Below are positions 12,601 through 27,600 of a stretch of 64,000 nt of DNA, piece by piece. The notes under the pieces are model-generated. The model saw only the letters and a program-made list of their open reading frames with translations, was not told the origin of the DNA and searched no databases. Source of the stretch: Puffinus mauretanicus (Eukaryota > Chordata > Aves > Procellariiformes > Procellariidae); the NCBI GenBank assembly GCA_023333565.1, contig JAJKFH010001226.1, positions 372,001 through 436,000 of the forward strand, in the 5' to 3' direction. Both the position numbers and the translations under genes were made by a program. Positions within the stretch are counted from its first letter, which is position 1, and each line of letters begins with the position of its first letter.

Positions 12601-15600
12601 GCTGTCCTTTCCTCCTTCCGCTTTGACAAGATCTTGTGTATCTTGTTGATCTCTTTATCAAAGTGTTACTCATTTTGACATAAAGCCAAAAAAATCCAAT
12701 ACACACCTGAACCCTGCATTTTCAATATGTGTACTGTCTGTTGTTGTAACTTACATTATTAAACTATATTTGGATGATATCTAAAAATAAAAAAATGCTA
12801 TTAGATGATCAAGATCTCTACACAACAGTCTGAGTAAAAAGTGATTAATCGTTGTAATTATTTGAACTTACACATAGCCTATCTTGTTGAAATACAATAA
12901 AATCTCACCAGTTTTCTGGGGTCCTACAACCAAGAATTTTGGTAATCGATCACAGGTTTTTTCTTTAGACCAGATATCTCTGTGCCGTTTGTCATCACAG
13001 GGATTCTAAAATGGAGAACAACAACTAAGAATATCATCACACCTGATAAGGTTCTCAAATTATGTTTATATAAATTACCAATTTTTCACCAATGTACAAA
13101 TATTCTTACCAGAAAATATTATTTTCCCTTATGACAGAAAACCATGTTATGTATTAAAGAACTATTTCAGTGATTCAGAAAGGTATTCGCAATGTAACTA
13201 GGCCAGAAACTGTATCTCTTAAGTGTTTTTTTTTTTTGATGAGACAAGCGTGTTGAAGAAATGTGGTCTTCATTCTAACTCATTCCTAAATATATATAGT
13301 TGCCCCAAATACCCAACAGACCCTGGGACAAGAGAATTTCTCCTATGAAATGTCAGTATATTCAGCAGAATTATGCCAAAGATAAATTTGATCCCACATA
13401 CTTAAGATGTGGGAATAATTCAAAACCAATGATCAATTACATACAAATTAGGAAGACTTAAAATTGCTAATGGGTGATCTAATTACGGACTTTTTCTTTT
13501 ACATTACTGTAACAGCTACCACCATATACATGCTGTCGTTTTTAAACTAAAATAGTTAATTATAATTTAAGGATTTCCATTCACAAATACATATTCTGAT
13601 CCTCCAGTTCAAATGAGTACATAATATTGCATCCTGTTTTTTCATGTGCTGCTTTACAACTGAAGCAGTTTAAATTTGTTTTAGAAATGCTACTTGCAAA
13701 CAGTTTTTGACACTGTTGTTTGGCAGTACTGCACTGAGACGAAGGGAATTACCAGTCTTCTAGGCTTAAAAAAATGTAACTGTATTCAGATTTACGTGCA
13801 TTATAGAAAAAGACACCATATTCAGTATATGTTAGTCACCGCTACTTACAAATTTATTTTCTAAGTAATTCTAATTTTTCAAGTCATTTGGCTACAGGCT
13901 AGTTTCCATTTTTTAAATTCATTCTCTCTTAACGTTATGCAAAATTCTTGACATTTTTTCCCCTAGTTCAATGTTTTATTCAATAACAGCATGAATTTCA
14001 AGATGTATGTTTAAGTACAAATTGATCTTATTAAGTCCAATATTAATCTCATACTCAGATTCTAAGTTGGCAATTCAATATCCAATGCTAGAAAACATTT
14101 GAGTAAGCAAGCGTAAATACATTTTTCTGCTTGATTTAGTAAAGCTTGCTCCTTAGAATATTTCTACCAAGTCACCTCAAAAGGTATTGGGATACATATT
14201 ATCACTGTAGGGACACATGTACCTACAGCACTCAGACATTCCACTGAATTGGTTGAACCATCGCCGAGGTGTGCAAAAAGAACATGACAGCGTTCAGCGC
14301 TTGGTGCAGTAGTTTCTCTTTAGGGACTGTGCTCTTAGCGCTGGGTGATGGGCTGAAGACCTGCCAACTGCAAGGTCAGTGCAGGCTTCAGTCTTAGCAG
14401 GTCTTTGCATTCTTGATATTTTCAATTTGCTCACTTATGAGAGCGGGATAATCAAGCAGCGGAGTTGATAACATCAATGTATTAAGTGCTGGTAAACGCT
14501 TGGGCAGTTCTCAGCCTTTTGTGAATAACTTCCTAATCTATCTAAGCTATTTCTACTTGGCTAGTCAGTTTTAGCACGAAGGTAGCCATGGTCTTAATGC
14601 TCTCTGCTCTTTTTGGATGCCCCCTTCTCCTCACACGCTTGGAGAAAAGTTCCTTTCTTTAATGGCCAATTGCTAAATTACGCATATACATCTCTCGGTC
14701 AAATGCTTCATTCCTGTTAGTTCCAAAAGGAGAAGAGAAGTAAAACAACGTGCCTTTCCTGCACTTCCCACATTTCTAAAAGCAAGTAAAGTCACAAATA
14801 ACATGAATTAAAGGTAATTTTAATTACACATCTTAGTACGTATTCATTTCACCACCTTCCTATGGAGATTTAACCAGCAGAGAAAACAATTACGTGCACT
14901 AAAGCTTCAGTAAGCTGTTTCATGGAACCAACTAGTAAATCTAAAAATATTACTGCTTTTCTCTATGAGAAACTGAAACAAAGAACTTCACAAAAAACAC
15001 CATCAAGATGATTTTTTCCTGATCTTTTCATCAGCAAGCCTGCCTACCTGCCAGAGAGGGTCCTTTTGCTCAGGGAATAGTTCAAAATACTTGTGAGCCA
15101 GCTGAACCGGAGGAAGAGTCTGCAGTTTCAGGTTTGTCCAGGTACGAACAAAGTTGGCCAGATTCACAAAGGTGTACAACCCCAGGCGGTCGTTTCCATA
15201 ATTAGACAAATGTGTCATGAAGATGCTAATCTTTAGAAAACAAAATAAAGAAAGCAGACATTGACTCTTTGTATCACTAGATGGCAGTGTAACCACAGAT
15301 AATATAAATTTGATTTGCATTTTGCTCTTATTTAGAGCTGCAAGACTTTGATCACATTCGCGTAGACCTTCCTATCCCTGCTCTTCGTTGAATTACATCC
15401 TCCCCTTCTCAAGTCAACTCAATGCAATCAATGAAGAAAATTGTGGAATAGGTACTGAGCTCTGTGTGAACTAGGACATGCAATCCTACCCTGGGGTTGT
15501 ACAATATTTACATAATATTTATGTATTCAATGGAGAATACAACAAAAACAATACCCACAGTTTTACTTCAAGTGGAATACAAATGCAATATTAAAAATGT

Positions 15601-18600
15601 GAATTCTGTTTTCGTGGAAAAGTAAAGTCATCAGAGACCAAGAGGATAGCTGACCTCTATTGCTGTGATTTAAGTCTTGTTGCTCCAACTGCAAGTTTTG
15701 TAGGATAAGTAGCTCATCTCTTCTACAAAGCTATTCTGCAGCACTGGGCAGATAGTCGAATCATACGCAGAAACAAACAAAGAAAATCTGAAACCTGACT
15801 GAGTACTTTCAAGTAATTGTGTATAAAATACTCCCAAATAATAATAATTTAAAAAAAGCTCAATATCCCATCAGTTGTAAGGCTGCTTGTATTTTGCTCT
15901 TCCAACACCTTACTGTGAAATTGCTACTCAGATAAATCCTCCCTGCTACCTCCCTTGGTCCAAATGCACTCTCACACTCTCAATGGAAGCATATTTCGAT
16001 GCACGTAAACTGTGCTGATGAGCGGAGCGGGAATACACAGACAGCAAGATGGTCTCCCAGGGACTGAGGAAGGGCTGAAGACTGAACCCTCTGTTTTGCA
16101 AAATGATCCATTTTCAAAGTAATTTTTCACTGATGAAACGGTCCGTTCTTACACTAAAATCTGCAAACCCTTGCCTCCTTAGCAGTGATTTTTTTTTCCA
16201 AATCTTTTTTTTAAATAGGAGAACTCTCCCAAGATAAATTCTCCAGACTAATCTCCATTAAAAAATTAGAAACATGACTCTCTTTATAAATAAATCTGCT
16301 AATGCCATGAATGGGCAATTTCTATTTAAAGTAAAACTTGATGTAAGCCACTTTAAAAAGAAAAAGGCTTATCATGGCCATAATTCTGAAATTAGCTCAG
16401 GAACTGAAGTTAATCTTTTGTAAAGGAATTCCAGCCTTCAATTTAAAAAAGGAAAAAGAAAAGAATGAAAAACTGGAATCTACAGCTGTATTCTTTTGTT
16501 TCAGAGTATTTAAAACACTGGCTTCCTTTGATATAAAACGTTCAAAGCTATTGAACTTCTATTTTTGAACACCTAACTGCAACACTACAGAGTACTTGCA
16601 GTGAATGGACACAGAAAATGTGTTTTATTAATAGTGTCATTTGGTGACACCTCTTGGCTTATAAAGTAAGCTGAGGACTTCAGTTTGTCTGACTCAAGTA
16701 AAATTAGAAGATATACACTGCTAAATCATTCGGATACAATCTTTCTTTTCAGATAGGACTGAGATGGAAAAAAAACCCCACCCTCCCCTTTAGGCAACCA
16801 CTAATAAGCGTTTTGCCAAAGTACAACCTTTTCAAGTTTCCTTTTTTATTTCAATTCTTAAAGCAGGAACAGTCCAGCCATAGAACTACGTTGTTCTCAA
16901 CAAAGATACAATCAGAGGGTTTCCATAAAAAAGGTTAACTTGTTTTCTTGACAGCCTCTTTCTTTCCTACAGGTGGGTTGACCTCTGACATTTATGTCAG
17001 TTCACCTCCTGGCAACTCCTCACCTGCCAACAACTACAGCACTGCACTGGAAGAAAAAGCAAGAGGAACTTGAAAAGATTGCTAGTTTGGGGAAAATATG
17101 TATTATTCTTTCCCTGAAGGAAATATCACTGTAATTTTAAGAATGTCAGAGTGGAGGCTGAAAAATTGATCGGACGCATCATCATAAATAATTTCCAGCA
17201 TATGAAACTGTGTCAATGAAGGGGAAAAATGTATCAGAGACCTTAGTTCCCATTTTACAGTTTATGTCAAATACTTCATGGTTAATTATTTACAACAAAA
17301 AGAAAGGTGATCAAATGCTGGTTTAAAACATAAATGACTAAATCTTGTAAAGAAGTGCAGACTTAGCATAACCAAATATATGATCTAATATACAACTTTA
17401 CATTGTAGAAAAGGTCTCCTTTACTTCTGTATGGCATCAAAAATATTACAGATCAGCTGAGACTATCTAGCAGGAAAATCTGACCAGAAGTTTTTCCCCT
17501 CCTGTTGATACTGTACAAAAAAATTCTTAGTAAAATCACTACCACTACCTGTGTAAAATTAGCAAACTGCAATCCTGTGCTTCATGAACAATGAAATATT
17601 GTTGATCCAGGGCCTAATTCACCTGATCTGACCTGAGAAATACTTACTCTTGCTTTCAGCTGCAAAAGTTCTTTACAGGCTAAGCTAGCAGCCTGTGTAA
17701 CTAACAGGAGCGTGATGCTGCAATGGACGCATTTACATTTCTCTGAGAACGATCTTGGACCACTGTGCACACCAGGGATCCCTCCGAGAGGTGGCTTACA
17801 GTACATGATGCCAACCTGCCAGCCGCTCTCTCCGACTCCAGGGGCATTCCTGCGAGTTTGTCGACAACAGCTATGCAGCCACGGCACTGGGAAAGATGCA
17901 TAAGCTGATCCTCCGGTTTCCCTGGTTACAAGGAGAAAATGATACCCAAGTGCCATTTTGAGGGATTGCACCTTGGCGCTGGCCCAGCTGCAAGGGATGG
18001 TGTGTTGCCACCCACTTCCCTGCTTTCCTACCAAGCTGTGCAGAAGGATGGAAACTCGTATCGTTACCCTTCCGTTTGCAGGTGTGCAGTTTCACACCAA
18101 GACAAAACATAATTATTACTTTTTGCCTTCCAATTGAGTTACGATGCTTTGTTTTGCTCTGTCATACCACATTCTCTTTCATTCAAACAAGTTCTAACTA
18201 ATGAGAATGATTAGCCTTTCTGTACCAACTAATAGTTAGCACACTACGCTATTAAAGATTTATTCCCTTAAAACCACAGATTGGGAGATATAAAAGGAAT
18301 CCTTTGTGGGCATCTCAGAAGACTAGATCTAGTAAATAACACTATTTGTTCAATAATCTTGCACCTCTGGGAAATGCTGTAAAATATAAATAGAGCTTCA
18401 TATATTTCTTTATTCCTTCTTCAAAAGGGAAGCAGCTGTGAATGGATTTCTATGTACTCTAACAAGCATTTTAGCCTCCCTTTCAGTTAAAAAGAGCTTA
18501 TTTGATTTTATTATTTCCACCCCTCTTCTAAAATGATTTCTTTCAGGGCATCTCAGCATTTTCTTTATCTCAGTGCGAGAAGGATCACCCTTTTTAGCTG

Positions 18601-21600
18601 TTCCTCATAAACAAACTATCATCTTGGTTGCACTTCAATGCACACTCTCCACAGGATTTAATATCTTTCATGAGGGGACTGAAATGGAATGCAGGCAATT
18701 TTTAAAATGATGGTTTGGGACTAAATCTGGCCTCTGGGCAGCAGCTCCTTTCTTGCTCCCACCCATCTTTGGATCAGAGTAGCAAAGCTATTTCTCTCTG
18801 CCTTCTCACAGAGCCTTATAGGCAGCTGTGTGACCTGCTCCTTTCAGCTTCTCCCCAGCATTTCTGCACTCCTCCTTCCCCAGAATGAAAGGGCAGAGGA
18901 GTATTTCTGTTTTGCTCTCTCCTTCCCAATACCTGATTTTATGTGGGATTCTGATTAGTACTGGAGAGATGTAGGGAAATGAGGACAAGCACGCAGGAGA
19001 AACAGCTTTTATCTTTTTGAATGCTCATTCTGTGCTGCATATTTCCTTACTACAACGACATTTCCCAATTAGAGGCAATAGCTTTTAGGTCAACAAATTA
19101 GAGTTGAGACCAAGATTGAGTTGCTGCTATTAAATCACATGTATCAGGACAAGATGAGCCAGCATGATCTAATTTATGTATCAAGAACAGAAAAAATGAT
19201 AGATGCTTGACAAACAATTTACAGAAAATGAAAAAAATGCAACAAGTTACCCAGCTTCTAGCGATGGATGTTATTTTAGCAGGCTGGATATTTTAAAAAA
19301 CATTGCTCACTATAAAATCAGCCGTATTAGGATGCTGCACCTATTAAAATTATACAATAAGGACACTACTAGCTTCTACAGTCTTGATAACAGTCCTGAC
19401 AAAAACAGAGGCGCCTGCCTCCCAAAGGAATGACGTTACCCTTTCATTCCCAAGCGTGAGAAGCCCCTCTTACAGCTGCTGACTTGTGCCGTGTTTGCGT
19501 TCCTGGCTTCTTCCCCCTGGAGTCAAGGGGTCTCTATTTTTGGAAAGACAGACATGAGAAGAACCATTCAAGGAGAGTGGGAAAGACCTTTCTTTTTTTC
19601 TTCTCCTTACCAAGCTCCCTGTGAAGGTCTGGAAGGGTTAATTATGAAGCTTCTCTACATTGGGACAGAAATTATTTATGGTGAGCAAAACTAGCTGCTC
19701 TGGTGGAAAGCAGCAGAGTAGATATCTTTGTGCTAGGCAACCTGCAAATATTCCCACTCCCTTCCATATATCCTGATAAGCAAAATGTACCTTGCTTCAT
19801 ATTCAAACTCCACTTTACACAAACATTTTGCAGTTGAATAGGTTGCACCTACACCTCACTATTATTCTTCTTCATACTCCTTTTCTGTTTATACCTCCTT
19901 AATGATGTACTAAAGGAGGACTTTTCCATTTGGTTTCAGTTACAGTAATAATGCAGGAGAGAAAGCAGAGTGAAACAAATTAAGCACAAAAGCCTCTACA
20001 ACAGTAAAAAGCCTGTAGAACAGTAGTCCACTAAGCCAGTGGTCTCCAAACTTTTTTGATCACGCGCACGTATCAGTAAAATTTTTTTGAGCATGCACCC
20101 CCAATGTATGTATATTTATTATAAATTATATACTTCTAGTACTGAAATTCCAGTGTTTTCTTCCCACACCCAAATAGATCGTCTTGCGCACCCCCTGGGG
20201 TGCACATACCCCAGTTTGGAGACCACTGCGCTAAGCTGTCAGGATCGGACTGTAACCCAAGAGCAGAGCAATGACTCCCCTTCCAGAGGTTAGCCGTACC
20301 CTCTTCGGCAAGCATCAGGGAAGTGGAGGGAGGACTCAGACTTGCAGTGACATTGATGTTGTTAAACAGATTTATTATTATTTTTGCATTTTAAATCTGG
20401 AACTAGAAGAGTTAGTATAATAAAAAATTGGTAATAACCATTTCTTACGGACTGGGCACATGTTTCGTTTTTTTTACCATACATAAAACTATTGCAGACA
20501 ATCCAACTTAACTAAATTCATACTTTTAAACCAGTCATCAAGGTACTTTTGTCATGGGCACTGTGTCACCCTCCAATCTGTGCAACAACATTAAAAGGCA
20601 GCCTTGAGGCCTCCCAACTCAATTAAGTTAAGCACAACACTTTAAGATCAAGTTAAATTATGATTGACAATTAATTAGGTGATAGCTGCTAGGCACTAGA
20701 AGCAGATGCATTACCAATTTAGTATATTGCTGATATTTTAGCTACTGAACAAATGTTTACAGGCCACAAGAGTATGTCTCACTCTCAGAACACCTATATT
20801 CCAATTAATTTGGCATTGTGCACACCCTGTTTGCAGTTCTGGTATTGTCTCCATGTTACTTAGAAGAGTTTTGTTTCAGGTATTCAGAAACTCAGTAACA
20901 GCTGGTTTTGCTCCATTAGACTAACAAAGTGATAGAATAATGAAATAGATTGCAGTCTATACTTGCATATATATTTTTAATAGTTGAAAGATATTCTTTT
21001 CAGACCTGTATGCTACCAGAAAAGCTGTGTTCAATTCCACCACAGCGAGATTCCAGCTTGCAACTGCCTTTTTTGTTCTGAGGCTGTCCTGCTGGTTTCA
21101 CAGCTGCCATGAACCTGTCCACTTGCAAAGACAGCAAGCAAACGAATTGAATTTGATTTACATAGCAGTGGCTCTGCTATAAATATAATGGAGCCAGGGA
21201 AGATTTATAAGATCAAAGAAAATTACATATTTGGTGTAGTTCTGAATTATTAATCTGACAGTTAGGAAACCTGAGTTTATTTTCAGCTGTTGCACAAACA
21301 TTTTTTGCCTTTCTCTGTAAATTGCTCATTACCCTTGTGACTCTATTTCCCAATTGGCAGTACTGTCCAAAAGACTTGCTTCACTAATAGTCGTAAACCG
21401 CTTGTACAGGGCTTTCCATTTGAGAATTTTGAAGAACGGCAAAGTTTTCTTATTGCCCACAATTTCAGTGCATTTATTGTACACTGTTACAAGGAATCAC
21501 CTCCAATTAGATAGCTAATCCCATCAGTTCCACAGTCTTTCCGTGCTGCCTGTTCATTTAGGGGGTTTTTAAATATTTTCTCTATTCCATCCACAAAATA

Positions 21601-24600
21601 CCAGACACTGGCTTTTATGGATGGGTTTTGAAGAACAGACAGGAAGGCAAGGAATACTTGTATTTTGCAGTCAAACAAAATGCCAGGCAAAACTGACTTC
21701 CCCCCTGCCCCAATTCATGGCAACTCCCTAAACTATTGTTGGAGTTCCCAGGAGTTCCTAAAATGGGCATGAGAGGACATGGAAGAGATGGAACTGTTGC
21801 CTTTCTCACTCACCCATGAAGTGGGCCAGGCCTGCCGACGTGAACCGGCCCACGGGAGAGGCCAGGCTATGCTCCCAACGGCGCTACCGTGGGATGCTGA
21901 CAATGAACCCCACAGATCAGAGCTCAGAGAGGTACCTGCAACATCAGTGCGCTTCTCAACACATTTGTCATCTTTCCTGCCTCTCACACTCAGTACAATT
22001 AAATATGAGGTTGTGCAAAGCGAGACAGACAGAAAAGGAAGATTTGAGCCTGAATGCCTCTGTTTTTGTATTTTTCTCTGTAGTCCCAAAGCCTGACTAT
22101 TCATCTTGTTCAGGGTCACATTAAGATACACCAGGTTCTGCTGATGCTCATATAAATCCTCTCATTTTCAGTGCTAAAGGAGATAATTTCTCCCTTGCCG
22201 CAAGTCAATTAGCTTAATAACAGCTCTACTCACTGTAACTTGGGAGAGGTAAAAATTAGAGGAAAATAATACTTAGAACTGAATGCATACAAAGATCACA
22301 ATTATTTTAAGATCAATCAGACACAGGGCCTAAACCATTAACAGTCTTCCCTCTTGATCAGTACTGCTGTACAATACAGAGAACACACAGCTGGCTACAC
22401 ATTAGGTTCATTGTTGGGCTGTCAACCATTTGAAGGCTTTCACCAAATTCCTCTCCACAGGGCATTTTCCTTTTTCTTTAGATCTGTAGACACATAGTAC
22501 TTTGTAAGGAAGTGCATGTAAGTGCACGTAATGCAATTACTGTATTCTGTTCTGTTTGTTTTTCTCAGGGGCAGAAAAGATATAGAAGATTTAATGAATT
22601 GTTGTTTTCCCTTAAACATTCATCTTGTAGGATAGCAAAGCTCCCGAGCTGTATCTTCCATAGTCCAAAGGATATTTTAGGACTGGGTTATGTGTGCCTT
22701 CTACATATGAAGGCTTTCACCAAATTCCTTCATAGTTCTCTTCAGTCAACTGCCTCCAGTTTTGCACGAGATTGAGTCTGCAGAGTGTTCTGGATGAACT
22801 TGTACCATGGATTTCCACAACTTCATTATACAACTCTGCATTATTTTCAACTCGATTCCTTCCATTGTGTGTCAATGCCTTAGAGAATAAGGAACATGGA
22901 TATACCTATGTATCATCCCACTAATAGGAATGACAATGGGAAGGAAATAAGAAAAATCCCACTGACTTTGCTGTGCAAAATGTGCAGCTCCACATGTTAA
23001 GATTATTGATTCATGTACATTCCACGGAATCCAAATATACAAACTCACAGGTAGGAACCTTTCTCTTCTGTTACTGGGATATAACATGCTTGTCGCAATA
23101 ATGCCTTTTTAAATTGACTTAATATAAGCAAGTTATTTCATAGAAGAGTGAACTCATTTTCCTATTGTCTGTGTAGCACAGAGTAAGCTAACACACCATT
23201 TGCATCAACTTAGGTTGCTGGCCGTGCAGCCTCAAGGAGAACAAGAGCTGTTCAACATGTTTGCCTCTTACTCAGTAGCCTCCATCAGCCCGGTGGGACA
23301 GGTGAGTGAATTTAAAGTGTTCATCTGACAATAGCTGCTCTAATAGCTCATCTCTAATAGCTACTCTCATGGGAGAACATGCACATCATTGGAGAAAATG
23401 CTGCAATATGCAGTGCTGTCCTTAGCAGAATCCTGTTCCAGTCACAACTTTTACTTTTCCTGGAAAGATGAAGGGTGTATAGCCTTTATGTTTATCTATT
23501 ATTGTAACATATATAGCTATTCACGAAGACAGTCAGATTTGTTATGTTTCTGTTAATGATTGAACAGTACTGTTACACATCCAACAAATAATTTTGCAAT
23601 AGATAGCCTTAGTTACTCGATAAATCAAGTTTTGGTACTTAAATCCATTGAAACACATGTGCGAGCTAAAAGAAGCTCATTTGTAACTTAGGTCTCTGAA
23701 AATTTTATTATATCAGTGCTTTTTGAACTGTTCGGGTCTCAGTTCTTACTTAGCTTATTTTATTGTACATGTTCCACATCAGCTACCTACAGAAACAATG
23801 GCTATGGCACAGACAGGTAACTAGTACAGACATATTTTCAAAAAGAAGCAATATGGATGTATATTCCTATATGGATGTAGTTGCAGATGAGGAAAAATAC
23901 ACAGTGGCAGACAGAAAGAAATATTCAAATAGTTTTTATAAAGGCATGTTCAGTTCAGCTATGTTTAGTTTGGTTTGGTTCTTAGGTCTAATTATTTTCA
24001 GGGCAGTTCAGAAGTATTGATAGAGTCTTGTCAGTATTGATAGAGATTTACTAGCAAACCTGAGAAGAAATGATACAGTTGATGGCAGTGTCTATACCTA
24101 CCCTCATCATTATATATAGCTCAAAATCTAATTGCTCATTTCCTTCATCATTTACAAGACACATTTAGGAGACTGGTACAATTTCATTGTAAGAGACGTT
24201 TAACAGAAATTTGTTTTATTAATCCAAGAACTTCACTGAATATTGCAGACAGAGATAGATGAATCTGAAGTCACTGAAGATTCTAAGAAGTTTATCAGGA
24301 AAAATACTTGTTAAAATGTTTTAAAGTCAGTATAGTGCTAGGAAAAATAGTAACAATGCAAAATAATAAAACAGAGAGCTGTCTGACTGGATAAGATACT
24401 CATCATTAAAGACTTCTACAATGCATGTTTTTCTTGTGGCTTTGTTACAGAATTCCCTGGCTAAATTAGTGCAAGTCACACGACTTCCCTCTTAGCCAAT
24501 TATTCAACCAAGAACGTTGGGAAAATAACGCCAGTGTATGAATAATACAGGTTGCTGAAGGTTTCTTTTCTTTTTCTTTTTTTTTCTTTTTTTTGTTTTT

Positions 24601-27600
24601 TTCCTGTAAAACATTTTGTGCAAGATCCTGATATAGTACGATCTCGCCTAAGGGCCGCTGAAGTCAGCAAGATCTTTAACAGAAGACAGACATACAAAAT
24701 ATTATTGGAAAAGTAGATAGTGTGTTATATTACTACTTAGGCTCTTTTTCAGCTTGGTGGCATTTCAGCATTCTAGATGCCTTATGAACACAACGGGCAT
24801 AGCTGTCAAGATCACTTTACAGCCACCATCAGATCGCAATCGAACCAGCCGTGTGGGGATATAAATGCATACCACACAAATACAGTTTGCCAACCACAAG
24901 ATTAGCTACTCCAACAAACCAACTCTTAGTTCCCATATAAAATATAACTAGCAGAGATCATTTGCAGAGCAGGATTTCCTGATGCTTTTCTTACCTGCAG
25001 GACTTCTGACTGTACAATGCCCTGGGAACAGGGCAATAATGCTGGTTCTCATGTCAAAAGCTTACAGATGCACATATGGTCCTATGTTTTTTTGTGGTTT
25101 ATTCTGCAGATTGTGGTTGATCTAGCATACTATAAGGAAGCAGAGTCTCTCTTGTGAATAGCTACCATTACACAGCCAAACCGCAAAGAAATTTTGGGCT
25201 TTATTCTTAGAGGCATTTATTTCAGTGTAGGGTACTCAGTTTCTAAAGCCTCAGCCTAATAACTTACACCTCAGAAACTGTATTCACTTAACATCAGTTA
25301 CCCAAATTAAACCAGGAAATGTAATTAAGGCCTTTGTTAAGATTTACATTTAATTTACACCCACATTTTCCATTTCTGGAAACTAAATATTTATATACTT
25401 ATTGTTGAGAATATTATTTAGCTGACACTGTAAGGATTCCTAGGTAATGTTTCTTCTTTGTAGTTTTACATCAGTGAAAAATAACGTTTAGAAAATGCCT
25501 CATAATGGAATTTTTGCATCGTCTGAAAAGCTGGGTGTTTCACATTAAAAAATCCCAGCAATTTTAATGAAAATACAGGAAAGCTTATGAAATCCAAAAT
25601 GCCACTTTATAATGAGACAAATTCCTACTTAGTTTTCTAAATTTTAATGCCTAATCTTTGCCGAACTCTGACTTGCAAATTATGCTATAAATATATGTAA
25701 TACTTAACACAAAGATAGATGCAAGCCCTAATCTTTAAATTGATTACATGCCAGGCTAATGCTTAGAAATTTAGAAACTGTTTATAAGCAGATATTTAAA
25801 CCCAGACGCATCATCTTTTCAAAGGCACTCCTTAAAAAGGATTGCAACAATTTGTCTTGGGCAAGTTTTGGCCTAATACTCATTTACAGTTGTATTTAGA
25901 AAACAGTGCATTTAACTTCTATTCTTTTAGCCTGTATTGTATTGGGGATATCCTATTTCTCAGAACTACGTGATCATACAGTCTACATTGCAATGCATAA
26001 ATCAAACATTTATCTGTAATATATAAAAATACATTCATTGTACTCACATTCAAGGATGTTAGGCAGGCATGATCAAAATTCTATGACTGATACCAATAAT
26101 CATGATTGTTTCACTGCTTATCTTGTCTTCCCTTCCATTCTCTTCATTCGTTTAATTTGAAAGGCTTACGCCTCGAGCAACCATATTAAATTTTGCTGTT
26201 TCCCTACTGTTGTAAGACGGTGAAATAGTTTTTGGCTAAGTTGTGGCTGTGTTTCAATATGGAATACAGTTTGTCAAAATGTTATTACTATATGTCTTTC
26301 TCTAAGTCTCATTTGTTAAGCTAGTAACTCTTAGCTAAAAACCCATATATTGCCAAAGCATTGATATGGTACCAATACCCTCCATCCAAGGAATTTTTCA
26401 GGTTTCACCTCTGAAATGATACATATCAAAGTTAGGACTGGGACTACTGCCATCCTCTAGAAGGGAGACCACATGTGTTGTGAGGAAGTTTTTATTTCCT
26501 AATTCTGCTATGTGAACATGAAAAAGGAGAACAAAACACAGTAACTGCTCTCAAAGAACCAAAACAATAGCCTGAAAGAATCTGCGGCTTGAAAAATAGA
26601 CCTGCATATAAATTGCTGAAGTAGCTGACAGAAGCTTTTTCCCTTTGGACTTCCATTAAACTATGGAAGATTAAAAAAGGGCACAAAAATATTTAGGCTA
26701 TTATTCCAAAGGATTTGAGTGGAAATATGTTTTGTTCCCTTTGGTGTTCTGAAAAAACGAGTCCTAGTGATTACATTTGTATAAAATGGGTAAATTTTAT
26801 TTATATGTTTCATTTGTACTTAGATGAAAAACTCACCTAAAAGCTTGTCTAAAAGGTCAGTTTTGATGCAACTGACCTAATCCTATGTCACTTTGAAGTA
26901 GTATACTGTTCCCTCCTGTCAGTATTCTGTAGTTTCATAGCCTCGTTTGTTGTTTATTCTTCCATTAAAGATAAATGAAAGGTTAAGCAGATATATTAAC
27001 TACATGGTTCATTTACTCGGATCTTTTCTTTGAAGCTGTTATGAATCAGCAACTGAAAATCCTCAAAACAGATTTAAACGCAAGCACTCCTTGCTTGCAA
27101 CTTTCTTAAACCAAAGAGTGTTCCCAACACTTCTGATCACGAATTTGACAGAGCAGGAAAATGGACTTCACCTGAGGTACTCGTCTCATAGTAATACCAG
27201 TTCTTAATGGTTGAATTCTTTTAAAAATTAAATCTCAGGGTTCTTATTTCATGCAAAAGTAAAGATGAACAAGAAAGGTTGCTACTACTGCATTACTAAC
27301 AAAACAGTCATCAAAAAAAAGTAGAGGTTATCTTCGTACAACTAACAGAACACACATAATGTTAGATCTTAAAATAATTAACTGAAAAAGCAGAAGAGCT
27401 CGCTATGACTAACTGCTATTTGGGAGACCCAGCTGATTGGCCTTGAAGCATTCAGTAACTTCTCCTTTAAGTAATTTTTAAAAAACATTTCAAAATTACA
27501 CTGTACTTACTGGATTGAGAACCACTGTGAAGAACAACTCTCCTCCTTGAATACTTTTGTCTAGTTCCTTTGGGCCTCCAGGATACTCTTTATAGAAAAT

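Larger units (their letters stand above)
15231..27510 (-). other. NDST3 intron 6 (12.3 kb)
   Basis: Second largest intron. It holds the hAT MITE at 20037-20228, a 22-bp exact direct repeat (22431-22452 and 22708-22729), a pyrimidine-rich run at 24562-24602, and a locally GC-richer patch at about 17590-18060 with open stretches but no recognisable gene. The rest is featureless AT-rich sequence. Confidence 0.85.

Noticed and set aside
17582..18034. 150-codon minus-strand ORF in intron 6
   Set aside because: It starts with TTG, has no recognisable domain, and overlaps other equally open frames in a locally GC-richer patch.
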